Both the position numbers and the translations under genes were made by a program. From Bradyrhizobium sp. 170 (GTDB taxonomy: Bacteria > Pseudomonadota > Alphaproteobacteria > Rhizobiales > Xanthobacteraceae), in the NCBI RefSeq assembly GCF_023101085.1, contig NZ_CP064703.1:7688001-7752000 (forward strand): DNA of 64,000 bases, in the 5' to 3' direction. Below, in pieces: positions 25,001 to 32,569 of the stretch (the stretch's first letter is position 1; each line of letters starts with the position of its first letter). Below the pieces are notes generated by a model. It was not told the DNA's origin. It saw only the letters and a program-made list of their open reading frames with translations, and did not search any database.

Positions 25001-25909
25001 ATGATCAAGGTCAAGCGACTGCGACACGTCAGCTTTGCGAGCCGGAGCGTCGAGGCGCAACTCGATTACTATCGATCCATCATCGGGCTCGCCGTGATCG
25101 GGCGGGACGACCGCCGGGTTATTCTCGGAACGGAGTCCGATGAACTCACGCTCGTTCTCGAGCACGGCTCGGCTTCGCGCTTGACCGCCATTGCCTGCGA
25201 GGTTGCTCCCGGGCTCGATCTCTCCGACCTGCAAAAGTCGCTGGCGAGCCTCCATATCACATCGGAAATCAGGAGCGACACGGCGCCCGGAATACCGAAG
25301 ACGCTGGTCTTCAACGATCCGGACGGGCTTCAGATCGAATTGTTCTCCAGCTGGGATTTCTGCAAGCCGGTCGAACCCATCCGCGGCCTGGCAGTCGCCA
25401 AGCTCGGTCACGTCGCGCTCTATACGCCCGACCCGGAACGGACCGCAAAATTCTTTGGCGACGTTCTCGGCTTCCGCGTTTCCGACCGCATTGAGGAGAA
25501 CTTCGTTTTCCTGCGGTGCGGCGTCGAACATCACGCGATGAATTTTGCTCGCGGTGCGGAGGCGCGCATCCACCATCTGGCGTTCGAATTGCGCGACGCC
25601 TCGCACATGCATCAGGCCTGCGATCTGCTCGGACGCAACAAATTCCAGATCCTCTGGGGACCGGTACGGCACGGACCCGGTCACAACGTCGCGGTCTACC
25701 ACCACAATCCAGACGGCTATTTGATCGAGCTCTATTACAGCATGGACCTCATGCTCGACGAAGAGCTCGGCTATTTCGAGCCTCGCCCCTGGCATCACGA
25801 TCGTCCGCAGCGGCCGAAGACCTGGGTGGGACTGCCGCGCGACGTCTGGGGCGTCGGCCCGGCCAAGGAAGCCAGCGAATTTTCTCCGACGATGCGCGGC
25901 GTGAAGTAA
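25001..25909 (+). CDS. VOC-family extradiol dioxygenase-like protein
   Basis: Two-domain vicinal-oxygen-chelate protein of 302 residues, like catechol 2,3-dioxygenase. The N-terminal module (residues 5-118) begins RLRHVSFASRSVEAQLDYYR; the C-terminal module carries the metal site: His137 in LGHVALYTPDP, His191 or His192 in RIHHLAFELRDA, and Glu243 in DGYLIELYY, with the typical GPVRHGPGHNVAVY before it. This arrangement fits Fe(II)-dependent ring cleavage of a catechol-type substrate. Starts 56 bp after the dehydrogenase stop, preceded by GAGGCC. Together with the FAH hydrolase it supports an aromatic breakdown role; the substrate is unknown. Confidence 0.9.
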   Translation: MIKVKRLRHVSFASRSVEAQLDYYRSIIGLAVIGRDDRRVILGTESDELTLVLEHGSASRLTAIACEVAPGLDLSDLQKSLASLHITSEIRSDTAPGIPKTLVFNDPDGLQIELFSSWDFCKPVEPIRGLAVAKLGHVALYTPDPERTAKFFGDVLGFRVSDRIEENFVFLRCGVEHHAMNFARGAEARIHHLAFELRDASHMHQACDLLGRNKFQILWGPVRHGPGHNVAVYHHNPDGYLIELYYSMDLMLDEELGYFEPRPWHHDRPQRPKTWVGLPRDVWGVGPAKEASEFSPTMRGVK

Positions 25910-25971
25910 TCGCGCCGCGTCACGACCAGCCGAAACTGACGTCAAAAACAAAACTCTGGGGATGAAACAAG

Positions 25972-26979
25972 ATGGCTCGATCGTTGAACGTCCTTCGCGG
26001 ACGATTGTATACCCTGCGTTACATCGCAGTCGCGGCGATAAGTCTGGCGTGCCTCGCGCCCTCGATCGCCACCGCGCAAACCTATCCCAACCGGCCGATC
26101 CGGCTGCTGCACGGCTTTGCGGCCGGCGGCGCCGCCGACACCATGGCGCGCATCGTGTCCGACGGACTTTCCAAGCGGCTGGGTCAGCCGGTGGTGGTGG
26201 AAGCCAAGCCGGGCGCCGGCGGCAATCTCGCGGCAGACGCCGTCGCCAAAGCCGCGCCGGATGGCTACACGATCGGCCTCGTCACGGGGGCGCATGCGAT
26301 CTCGGGCGCGCTCTACAAGCAGCTCGCCTATAGCCCCACCGACAGTTTCGAGATGCTGTCGACGATGGTGTATTACGCGCTGGTGATCGCGGTTCGCGCC
26401 GACCATAAGGCGAAGACACTGGCGGACCTGATTGCGATAGCGAAAGCCAAGCCCGACGACCTGAGCTACGGCTCGGTCGGTTTCGGCAGCACGCATCACC
26501 TCGCCGGCGAGTTGTTGAACATCACCGCCGGCACCAGGATGGTGCACGTCCCCTATCGCGGTGACTCACTGACCGTCACGTCCCTGCTCGCCGGAGACGT
26601 TCCCGTGATCGTCGGGACCACCGTGCTGCTCGCCGGGCAGATCGAAAGCGGCGCGATTCGCGGCCTCGCGGTCACCTCGCCCGCACGCACAAAACTGCTG
26701 CCGAATGTGCCCTCCGCGCAGGAAGCCGGCGTCAAGGGATTCGATGTGCGGACCTGGGCCGGGCTGGTGGCCCCCAAAGGCACGCCGCCGGACATCGTGA
26801 AACGGCTGCATACGGAGATCCAGTCGATGCTTGCCGACCCCGCGGCGAAAACGGCGCTGGAGACGGCAACCGGCGGCGAAGTCCGCAGCAGCACGCCGGA
26901 GGAGATGCGCGCGCTGATAACGTCCGAAACCGACAAATGGTCGAAAGTGATCAACGACGCCGGCATTCCGCGCATCTGA
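25972..26979 (+). CDS. TTT (Bug/TctC)-family periplasmic binding protein
   Basis: Tripartite tricarboxylate transporter receptor of 335 residues. A long Sec signal (LRYIAVAAISLACLAPSIAT, cleaved near AQT) precedes the mature protein YPNRPIRLLHGFAAGGAADT. Bug-family blocks: GQPVVVEAKPGAGGNLAADA, AKPDDLSYGSVGFGSTHHLA, MVHVPYRGDS and LPNVPSAQEAGVKGFDVRTW. The TctA/TctB membrane partners are not nearby, which is usual for this expanded family. It follows the VOC gene by 62 bp and probably supplies the substrate of this catabolic cluster. The transcript may end at the inverted repeat at 26998-27082. Confidence 0.93.
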   Translation: MARSLNVLRGRLYTLRYIAVAAISLACLAPSIATAQTYPNRPIRLLHGFAAGGAADTMARIVSDGLSKRLGQPVVVEAKPGAGGNLAADAVAKAAPDGYTIGLVTGAHAISGALYKQLAYSPTDSFEMLSTMVYYALVIAVRADHKAKTLADLIAIAKAKPDDLSYGSVGFGSTHHLAGELLNITAGTRMVHVPYRGDSLTVTSLLAGDVPVIVGTTVLLAGQIESGAIRGLAVTSPARTKLLPNVPSAQEAGVKGFDVRTWAGLVAPKGTPPDIVKRLHTEIQSMLADPAAKTALETATGGEVRSSTPEEMRALITSETDKWSKVINDAGIPRI

Positions 26980-26997
26980 GCGGCTTGCGAGGTGCCG

Positions 26998-27082
26998 TAG
27001 CCCGGATGGAGCGCAGCGTAATCCGGGAAAGCTTGACCGCGGTAAGACTGCCCCGGATTGCGCTGCGCTCCATCCGGGCTAC
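26998..27082. repeat. Long inverted repeat GTAGCCCGGATGGAGCG...
   Basis: Two 31-bp arms (26998-27028 and 27052-27082) pair with one mismatch; each arm carries GTAGCCCGGATGGAGCGCAG or its complement. Loop 23 bp. A widespread Bradyrhizobium element. The right arm holds the stop codon of the DUF1330 gene. Confidence 0.9.
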
Positions 27083-27480
27083 GGGACCTTGAACTTGCTG
27101 TAGGCTTCCCTGGTCGCGATGATCACGTGCTCGGCGCAGCCGTTGGTGCGGTGCGGATCGCAGCGGTTTTCGTAGTCCGCCGACGTCATCATGTCGATAA
27201 AGGCGGCAACGGTCGGATAGTACACCAGCGCCAGATAATCCCAGGTGTTGCCGGCTTCGAGTCCCAGCGCGACCGCCTTGGCGTCGCCGGTCCATAGCAG
27301 AGTGCCGCCACGGGCCTTGATCATCGGCACAGTGAGCGCGCTGTAGCGCAGATAAGCGTCCCATCCGGATCCATCGCCGTCGAGCGAGCGCTCGCGAAAC
27401 CGCATCAGGTTCACCATTACCACCGGCGCCAATGGATCGAGCTCCTGCAGGCCCTTCACGTTCAGCAAGTCCACAGCCAT
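27079..27480 (-). CDS. DUF1330 domain protein
   Basis: Small ferredoxin-like alpha/beta barrel protein of 133 residues, related to dimeric monooxygenase-like folds. I start at ATG 27480 (MAVDLLNVKGLQELDPLAPV) with GAGG 8 bases upstream, although the frame runs on to 27630. Blocks: VVMVNLMRFRER, YLRYSALTVPMIKARGGTLL, GDAKAVALGLEAGNTWDYLA and VYYPTVAAFIDMMTSADYEN. Members are poorly characterised; many sit beside catabolic genes. Its last codons and TAG fall inside the right arm of the dispersed repeat 26998-27082. Divergent from the EamA gene at 27575. Confidence 0.88.
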   Translation of the reverse strand: MAVDLLNVKGLQELDPLAPVVMVNLMRFRERSLDGDGSGWDAYLRYSALTVPMIKARGGTLLWTGDAKAVALGLEAGNTWDYLALVYYPTVAAFIDMMTSADYENRCDPHRTNGCAEHVIIATREAYSKFKVP

Positions 27481-27574
27481 CGACGGTACCTCGCGACAAT
27501 CTTGGGACATTGTAGCATTGCATGCGCGGGACTTGTCGCGCGGCGGAAAATCCGGCCCTACTGGGCCGGCGACC

Positions 27575-28513
27575 ATGACCCAGCCCGCACCAGCGCCGCC
27601 TGCCCTCGATCCGGTCCGGTGGCTGAACAACCAGCCCTATTTGCTGTTGACCCTGACCTCGCTGTTCTGGGCCGGCAACATCGTGCTGGCGCGCCATGTC
27701 GCCGGCCACGTGCCGCCGTTGACGCTGTCCTGCGTCCGCTGGATCGGCACCTTTCTGATCCTGCTGCCCTTTGCCTGGCCGCATCTGAAGCAGGACTGGC
27801 CGGTGCTGCGCGCGCATCTGCCGATGATGCTGTTTCTGTCGCTGGTCGGATTCGCCTACAACAACGCGATCTCCTACTGGGCCCTGCAATATACCGAGGC
27901 GCTGAACGCGCTTTTGATCCAGTCGGCGGGACCGCTGTTTGTCGCGCTGTGGTCGCTGGCGCTGTTCGGCGTCCGCCTGACCGGCGCGCAGCTCGCCGGC
28001 ATCACCATCTCGCTTTTCGGCGTGCTGACCATCATCCTGCGCGGCGATTTCAGCGCGCTCGCCAGCATCAGCTTCAACCGCGGCGACCTGATGTTTGCAA
28101 GTTCACTGGTGTCGTTCGGATTGTACTCGGCGCTGATCCCGCGCCGGCCGGTGACGCACGCGCTGTCGCTGATTTCATTCACCACCTGTTGCGGCGCGCT
28201 GATGCTGGTGCCGTTCTCGATCTGGGAATTCTCGACCGGCGTCACGCTGAAGTTCGACTTCATTTCGATGGCGACGCTGGGCTATGCCGTGATCTTTCCC
28301 TCGACGCTGGCCTATCTGTTCTTCAACCGCGGGCTGGCGCTGATCGGGCCGAACCGCGCCGCGCCGTTCTTTCATCTGGTGCCGGTATTCGGCTCGGCGA
28401 TGGCGATCCTGCTGCTCGGCGAGCAATTGCGGTTATTCCACCTGGTGGGCTATGCGCTGGTGCTGGCCGGCGTCGTGATCGCCTCCAGGCGGGCTTCGGC
28501 AAAGAAGGCTTGA
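27575..28513 (+). CDS. EamA/DMT-family transporter, paralog of 19053-19979
   Basis: Inner-membrane transporter of 312 residues with ten predicted spans. Start at ATG 27575 (MTQPAPAPPALDPVRWLNNQ); the frame reaches back to 27518 without support. It shares with the first EamA gene the opening NQPYLLLTLTSLFWAGNIVL, the middle ISYWALQYTEALNALLIQSA and the end NRAAPFFHLVPVFGSAMAI, so the two are clear paralogs 8 kb apart. A hairpin CCGGCCC-TACT-GGGCCGG (27552-27569) lies just before the start; the first paralog has a similar one upstream. Substrate unknown. It is followed by a TTT receptor 99 bp downstream. Confidence 0.92.
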   Translation: MTQPAPAPPALDPVRWLNNQPYLLLTLTSLFWAGNIVLARHVAGHVPPLTLSCVRWIGTFLILLPFAWPHLKQDWPVLRAHLPMMLFLSLVGFAYNNAISYWALQYTEALNALLIQSAGPLFVALWSLALFGVRLTGAQLAGITISLFGVLTIILRGDFSALASISFNRGDLMFASSLVSFGLYSALIPRRPVTHALSLISFTTCCGALMLVPFSIWEFSTGVTLKFDFISMATLGYAVIFPSTLAYLFFNRGLALIGPNRAAPFFHLVPVFGSAMAILLLGEQLRLFHLVGYALVLAGVVIASRRASAKKA

Positions 28514-28612
28514 GCTGGTCTGCGGCGTGACGCCGTACCGGCTTCCCCTTTCGATCCCGGCAGGCTAGCTTGCCGGCCAATGCATTATAAAAACAGCTGA
28601 GGAAACAACGAT

Positions 28613-29590
28613 ATGTTCGCGTTATGGAAACGGTACCGGCACGTCGCCGCAGTGGCTCCCCTGATGCTGGCGATGACCGCCACGGCTTCCGCGCAGGCGC
28701 CCTACCCGAACCGCAACATCACGCTGGTGCTGCCGTTCGCCGCCGGCAGCGGCACCGACACCACGACGCGCCTGATCGGGAAAGAAGTCGGTGTCGCGCT
28801 CGGCGTCAGCATGGTGATCGAGAACAAGGCGGGCGCCAACGGCTCGATTGCGGCGAGCCATGTCGCCCGCTCCGCGCCCGACGGCTACACGCTGTTCGTG
28901 ACGACGAATACGTCGCATTCGGCCAATCCGTATTTGCTGAAGAACATGACCTACGATCCGGTCAAGGATTTCACGCCGATCGCCCGCACCGGCGACCTGC
29001 CCTTCATGCTGGTGATCCATCCCGACGTTCCGGCAAATTCGGTGGCCGAGCTGATCGCGCTGGCCAAGAAGGAGCCGGGCAAATACTCCTACGCCAGCGG
29101 CAGCTCGTCGGCGATCGTGTCGGGCGCAACCTTCGCCCGCCTCGCAGGGATCGATCTGCTTCACGTCCCCTACAAGAGCTCGCCGCCGGCGCTGACCGAT
29201 CTGATCGCCGGCCGCGTCTCGATGATGTTCATCGATGTCCCGACCGGCCTGCCCCATGTCAACGCCAGGGCGCTGAAGGCGCTTGCGGTCACCACCAAAA
29301 AGCCCTCGGCCCTGCTGCCGCACCTGCCCACCATGGACGCCACGGTGAAGGGTTTCGACATCACCTCATGGCAGGGCTATTTCGGCCCGGCCAACATGCC
29401 GAAGGATGTGGTCACCAGGCTGAACGCGGAAATCCGCAAAGTGGTCGAACGGCCCGACATCAAGAGCCAGCTCGCCGAGCGCGGCATGGAGGCGTTCTCC
29501 GGTACACCGGAAGAGTTCGACGGGTTCGTGAAGGAGCAGCTCGTGGTATGGGAGAAGCTGATCACGGCGGCAGGGATCGAGAAACAGTAG
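28613..29590 (+). CDS. TTT (Bug/TctC)-family periplasmic binding protein
   Basis: Second tripartite-tricarboxylate receptor, 325 residues, ATG 28613 with GAGGAA 6 bases upstream. Sec signal AVAPLMLAMTATASAQAP, mature start YPNRNITLVLPFAAGSGTDT. Blocks: SMVIENKAGANGSIAASHVA, KEPGKYSYASGSSSAIVSGA, DLLHVPYKSSPPALTDLIAG and ITSWQGYFGPANMPKDVVTR. It differs from the first TTT protein enough to suggest another ligand. No membrane partner is adjacent. Its last 29 bases overlap the 3' end of the convergent opgC gene. Confidence 0.93.
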   Translation: MFALWKRYRHVAAVAPLMLAMTATASAQAPYPNRNITLVLPFAAGSGTDTTTRLIGKEVGVALGVSMVIENKAGANGSIAASHVARSAPDGYTLFVTTNTSHSANPYLLKNMTYDPVKDFTPIARTGDLPFMLVIHPDVPANSVAELIALAKKEPGKYSYASGSSSAIVSGATFARLAGIDLLHVPYKSSPPALTDLIAGRVSMMFIDVPTGLPHVNARALKALAVTTKKPSALLPHLPTMDATVKGFDITSWQGYFGPANMPKDVVTRLNAEIRKVVERPDIKSQLAERGMEAFSGTPEEFDGFVKEQLVVWEKLITAAGIEKQ

Positions 29591-30746
29591 GGTAAGACGG
29601 CGCTGCGTGGGGTTGCTGTCTGGATTTGATGCTGATCAAGTTCAGCAGCGCCGCGGTCGCAATCATCGCCGCGATGCCAACGAGACTCACCGCTATCTGC
29701 ATCGCAAGCCCGTCCGAGATGTTGGACAGCGCCATGTGGCCGGCGAACGCCAGCAGAACACCGAGGCAGTAGATTGGCAGCGAGTTCTGGCCACAGCAGA
29801 TCGCGCCGAGCATCACCGGCGTCGTCAGCCCTCGCCAATTGCGAGGCAGGAACCATGCTGCCAAAGCCGCTATGGCCAAAAAATGCAGCAATCGCAATGG
29901 ATGGAGATTCGATTTATCCAATGGGTGCAGCTTCACCAGCGCCTGCGGGATCAATGCTTCCAGCGGTTTGATGCGCCAGCTCAATGCGATGACCAGGCTG
30001 AAGAGCAGATACAGGACGGCAAGTCCAAGCACCGCGCGTGACGCGACCAACGGCCGGACTCTCTTGTCATCGAGCATCCACCACGCGCCAAGCACGACCA
30101 GCAGCTGCCAGGCCAGCGGATTGAAGGCCCAATGGCCGCTCGGCCCCGCCGGGACGGTCCAGCCGAAGACCTGCACCAGCGCATAAAGCGCCAGCGACGC
30201 GCCAAGCGTCACGTTCGGCCACCGCAGCAGCAGCCACAGCAACGGCGCGAACAAGAGATGAAGAAGCACGAAGATCGGCAACACGTCGGTATTGACCGGC
30301 CGGTATTGGAGTATCGCCGCGTGCGCGAGCGTCGCGCCGGGATGGTCCAATAGAATGCGCGTATTGCTTTCGTCAGCAAGACGGCCGCCGCCTGCGAGGT
30401 GAACCAGGATGGCGCAGGCGATCGTGAGCAGCAGGAATGCGACATAAATGTCCCAGCTTCGCCGAAGTGTCCGGCGGATCACTGCGGTCCAGCCCTCGCA
30501 GCGCCATGCCTTGCCGTAGGCCAGCGCGCAGGTCACGCCCGAGACGAACATGAATATTTCCGCGGCATCGCCGAAGCCGTAGTTCCGCAGCGTCAGCCAG
30601 CTTCCGATGTTGTTAGGGACATGATCAAGAAATATCCACCACAGCGCGATGCCTCGGCAGGCATCTATTCGCAGGTCGCGGGCGTGGCCTTTCAGCTCCG
30701 GAAGCTCGCCGACGATTGGCTTGGGGATGGTGACTCGATCGTGCAT
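29562..30746 (-). CDS. opgC: OpgC-type membrane acyltransferase
   Basis: Integral membrane protein of 394 residues from ATG 30746 (MHDRVTIPKPIVGELPELKG); GTG 30809 and TTG 30815 would give longer forms, none with a clear ribosome site. About ten hydrophobic spans are visible. Conserved opening RDLRIDACRGIALWWIFLDH and FGDAAEIFMFVSGVTCALAY fit OpgC, which adds succinyl groups to osmoregulated periplasmic glucans; other blocks are HLLFAPLLWLLLRWP and CGQNSLPIYCLGVLLAFAGH. Other opg genes are not in the window. It overlaps the TTT gene tail to tail by 29 bp and its upstream side faces the long intergenic region before the two-component system. Confidence 0.88.
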   Translation of the reverse strand: MHDRVTIPKPIVGELPELKGHARDLRIDACRGIALWWIFLDHVPNNIGSWLTLRNYGFGDAAEIFMFVSGVTCALAYGKAWRCEGWTAVIRRTLRRSWDIYVAFLLLTIACAILVHLAGGGRLADESNTRILLDHPGATLAHAAILQYRPVNTDVLPIFVLLHLLFAPLLWLLLRWPNVTLGASLALYALVQVFGWTVPAGPSGHWAFNPLAWQLLVVLGAWWMLDDKRVRPLVASRAVLGLAVLYLLFSLVIALSWRIKPLEALIPQALVKLHPLDKSNLHPLRLLHFLAIAALAAWFLPRNWRGLTTPVMLGAICCGQNSLPIYCLGVLLAFAGHMALSNISDGLAMQIAVSLVGIAAMIATAALLNLISIKSRQQPHAAPSYPTVSRSLPP

Positions 30747-30940
30747 CTGGGTTATCCCAAGCCGGCAAACTGGACCTGCCGCTGGAGGCTCTGGTGTGAG
30801 CTGGTTCACCTTCAAAGATTATTTTTGCGCTGTCACTTGAGACAAATCTGCGCGCCAACGTTGAGCGTCGCTGGCTTCGCAATTGATCCGTTGAGCTACG
30901 CAATTACGGCCGCCCGCCTTCGGCGCTTGACGATTTCTCC

Positions 30941-31336
30941 TCAAGTCGGCTCTTGGAGAAGAGCGTTTGTGCGCGACGGCAGTCTCAGGTTGATCGGCCG
31001 AGGATGAGCTTTCGTGACTGTGACACGAAGACATCGCCCGCAAGAAGTAACGGCGGGCACTCTGCAAACGAACTTAGGATTCTGCTCGGACGTCAAACCG
31101 TCGTCCTCCGTTACGAGGCGAGAAACAGCCATACGATCTCCACTGTGCAGCAAATCAAGGGGCGGGGTCGAGGTCGAGGTATTCCGCAACACCAAAACGA
31201 GCAGCCAGCTTATCCGCACTGCGGCTCTGCGAAGAAACAGTCCCTTCGGTGTAGCGTAGTCATCGCCCTCGGCCGATGAGCCTTTCGAGATTTCCGGAGC
31301 GCCCCCGTGCGAAACGGCGTGCATAGCATCGTACAT
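30941..31336 (-). CDS. Doubtful 131-residue reading frame with good ribosome site
   Basis: AGGAG lies 6 bases before ATG 31336, the best argument for it. The product begins MYDAMHAVSHGGAPEISKGS, has one short hydrophobic stretch (VRISWLLVLVL) and no recognisable domain; four codons contain cysteine or aromatic residues in no known pattern, and the C-terminus is basic. Codon usage is not clearly that of neighbouring genes. It could be a small gene controlled by the motif cluster directly upstream (31381-31609), or a chance frame. I cannot decide from sequence. Confidence 0.3.
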   Translation of the reverse strand: MYDAMHAVSHGGAPEISKGSSAEGDDYATPKGLFLRRAAVRISWLLVLVLRNTSTSTPPLDLLHSGDRMAVSRLVTEDDGLTSEQNPKFVCRVPAVTSCGRCLRVTVTKAHPRPINLRLPSRTNALLQEPT

Positions 31337-31380
31337 GTAACGCTCCTGCTTCGTTGAGCGTTCGCACGATGAAGTCCGGA

Positions 31381-31609
31381 TGTCGCAGAACTTTGCCGAC
31401 CGCTGCCGGGAATTGTCGCGATCTGTCTCAGGAATACTGCATTGGATAGTTCGCGACAGTTGCGGCCTCGGTAATGGCCACTCCCGTCATCCGCTCTTGA
31501 ATGACCTTGCTCTCAATGCGGCTTCTTAAGTTGCATCAAGCCTGAACAGGCATACGGGTCTGCGACAATTTGCGACAAAGATGGCTCACCGGGACAATGT
31601 TCTGCGACA
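31381..31609. promoter_or_regulatory. Cluster of six GCGACA/TGTCGC motifs
   Basis: TGTCGC at 31381 and 31414; GCGACA at 31453, 31562, 31572 and 31604. The two at 31562 and 31572 form a perfect 10-bp period direct repeat (TGCGACAATT, TGCGACAAAG), and a variant GGGACAATGT precedes the last. Chance expectation for a 6-mer on both strands in 230 bp is about 0.1. Tandem sites one helical turn apart are what OmpR/PhoB-family regulators bind, and such a regulator starts at 31850. Confidence 0.5.
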
Positions 31610-31680
31610 GCTTGTGCCTAAATTGTTTCAGCCAGATCGGGGAATCATGCACATGAGGCCGGTTCCTGCTCGGATCGGCC

Positions 31681-31719
31681 GGCATCGGCATCGGGATCCT
31701 GCGATCCCGATCCGATGCC
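31681..31719. other. Strong hairpin in the leader of the response regulator
   Basis: GGCATCGG-C-ATCGGGATC pairs with GATCCCGATCCGATGCC around the loop CTGC: 17 base pairs with one bulged C. No T-run follows on either strand. It lies 131 bp before the response-regulator start. Confidence 0.6.
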
Positions 31720-31777
31720 GCGGCGCTGTAAGTGAAGCCAGCCACAAGCATTTGATTTCGGTCGATCATATGCGGCC

Positions 31778-31793
31778 GATACATTCTGATACA
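31778..31793 (+). promoter_or_regulatory. GATACA 10-bp direct repeat before the response regulator
   Basis: GATACATTCT followed directly by GATACACTTT, that is, GATACA repeated with a 10-bp period, 57-72 bp before the ATG. It could be part of the promoter or a site for the OmpR-type product itself. Confidence 0.35.
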
Positions 31794-31849
31794 CTTTTCC
31801 GATGGGTTGGGTGCAGGACTTCAGTATGATCCGGGACGGAGCAAACTAG

Positions 31850-32569
31850 ATGGACTCGGCACCTCACATCGCCGTAGTGGACGATCATCGCGATATTCGC
31901 GATCTGGTCGGCAAATACTTGATGCAGCATGGCTACCGCATCAGCCTTGCGGAGAGCGCTGTTGCACTCCGCCGTTTGCTCGAACGAAGTGCTCTGGACC
32001 TGGTGGTTCTTGACGTCATGATGCCGGGCGAGGACGGACTGTCTCTCTGCCGCCATCTGCGCAGCACCACGGATATTCCCGTTATCCTGTTGACTGCGAT
32101 GGCCGAGGAAACCGATCGAATCGTCGGCCTGGAAGTAGGTGCCGATGACTACGTGAGCAAGCCATTCAATCCCCGCGAACTTCTCGCCCGTATCAAAGCG
32201 GTGCTTCGACGAGTCCAAAGCCTGCCGCCGCAAAAGGGGCGGCTCGCGACCAAGGTCGTGCGCTTCGATCGGTGGACCTTCGAGGTCAGCCGGCGCGAGC
32301 TGGTTGGACACGACGGCGTCGCAGTGCCGCTCAGCACTGCGGAGTTCCGCCTCTTGTGCGCATTTCTCGATCATCCGGGCCTGGTACTCAGCCGCAATCA
32401 GCTCCTTGACCTGACGGTCGGCCGAGATGCCGATCCATTCGACAGGAGCATTGACAATCAAGTCAGCCGCTTGCGGAAGAAGATCGAGGCTGACCCGAAA
32501 GTACCAGCATTGATCAAGACTCACTGGGGCGGTGGATACAGCCTCGCCGCACAGGTCGAGCAACCATGA
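31850..32569 (+). CDS. OmpR/PhoB-family response regulator
   Basis: Cytoplasmic DNA-binding regulator of 239 residues. Receiver domain 1-120: acidic pair Asp11/Asp12, phospho-acceptor Asp55 in LVVLDVMMPGEDG, Thr82 and Lys104 in DDYVSKPFNPRE. The winged-helix output domain (about 135-235) shows PLSTAEFRLLCAFLDHPGLV, LSRNQLLDLTVGRDADPFDR, SIDNQVSRLRKKIEADPKVP and LIKTHWGGGYSLAAQVE, including the recognition helix. ACGGAG stands 9 bases before the ATG. Stop overlaps the kinase start (ATGA). Probably autoregulates through repeats upstream. The regulated genes are unknown; opgC is the nearest candidate. Confidence 0.95.
   Translation: MDSAPHIAVVDDHRDIRDLVGKYLMQHGYRISLAESAVALRRLLERSALDLVVLDVMMPGEDGLSLCRHLRSTTDIPVILLTAMAEETDRIVGLEVGADDYVSKPFNPRELLARIKAVLRRVQSLPPQKGRLATKVVRFDRWTFEVSRRELVGHDGVAVPLSTAEFRLLCAFLDHPGLVLSRNQLLDLTVGRDADPFDRSIDNQVSRLRKKIEADPKVPALIKTHWGGGYSLAAQVEQP

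Larger units (their letters stand above)
30747..31849. other. 1.1-kb intergenic region between opgC and the two-component system
   Basis: Contains one weakly supported reading frame (30941-31336), a cluster of six GCGACA/TGTCGC motifs (31381-31609), a strong hairpin (31681-31719) and a direct repeat (31778-31793), each listed separately. Otherwise no gene is seen. Base composition is less GC-rich than the coding DNA around it, so part may be acquired or decayed. Confidence 0.5.

Noticed and set aside
26998..27082. Inverted repeats as insertion-sequence ends
   Set aside because: No transposase between or near the arms; the loop is only 23 bp.
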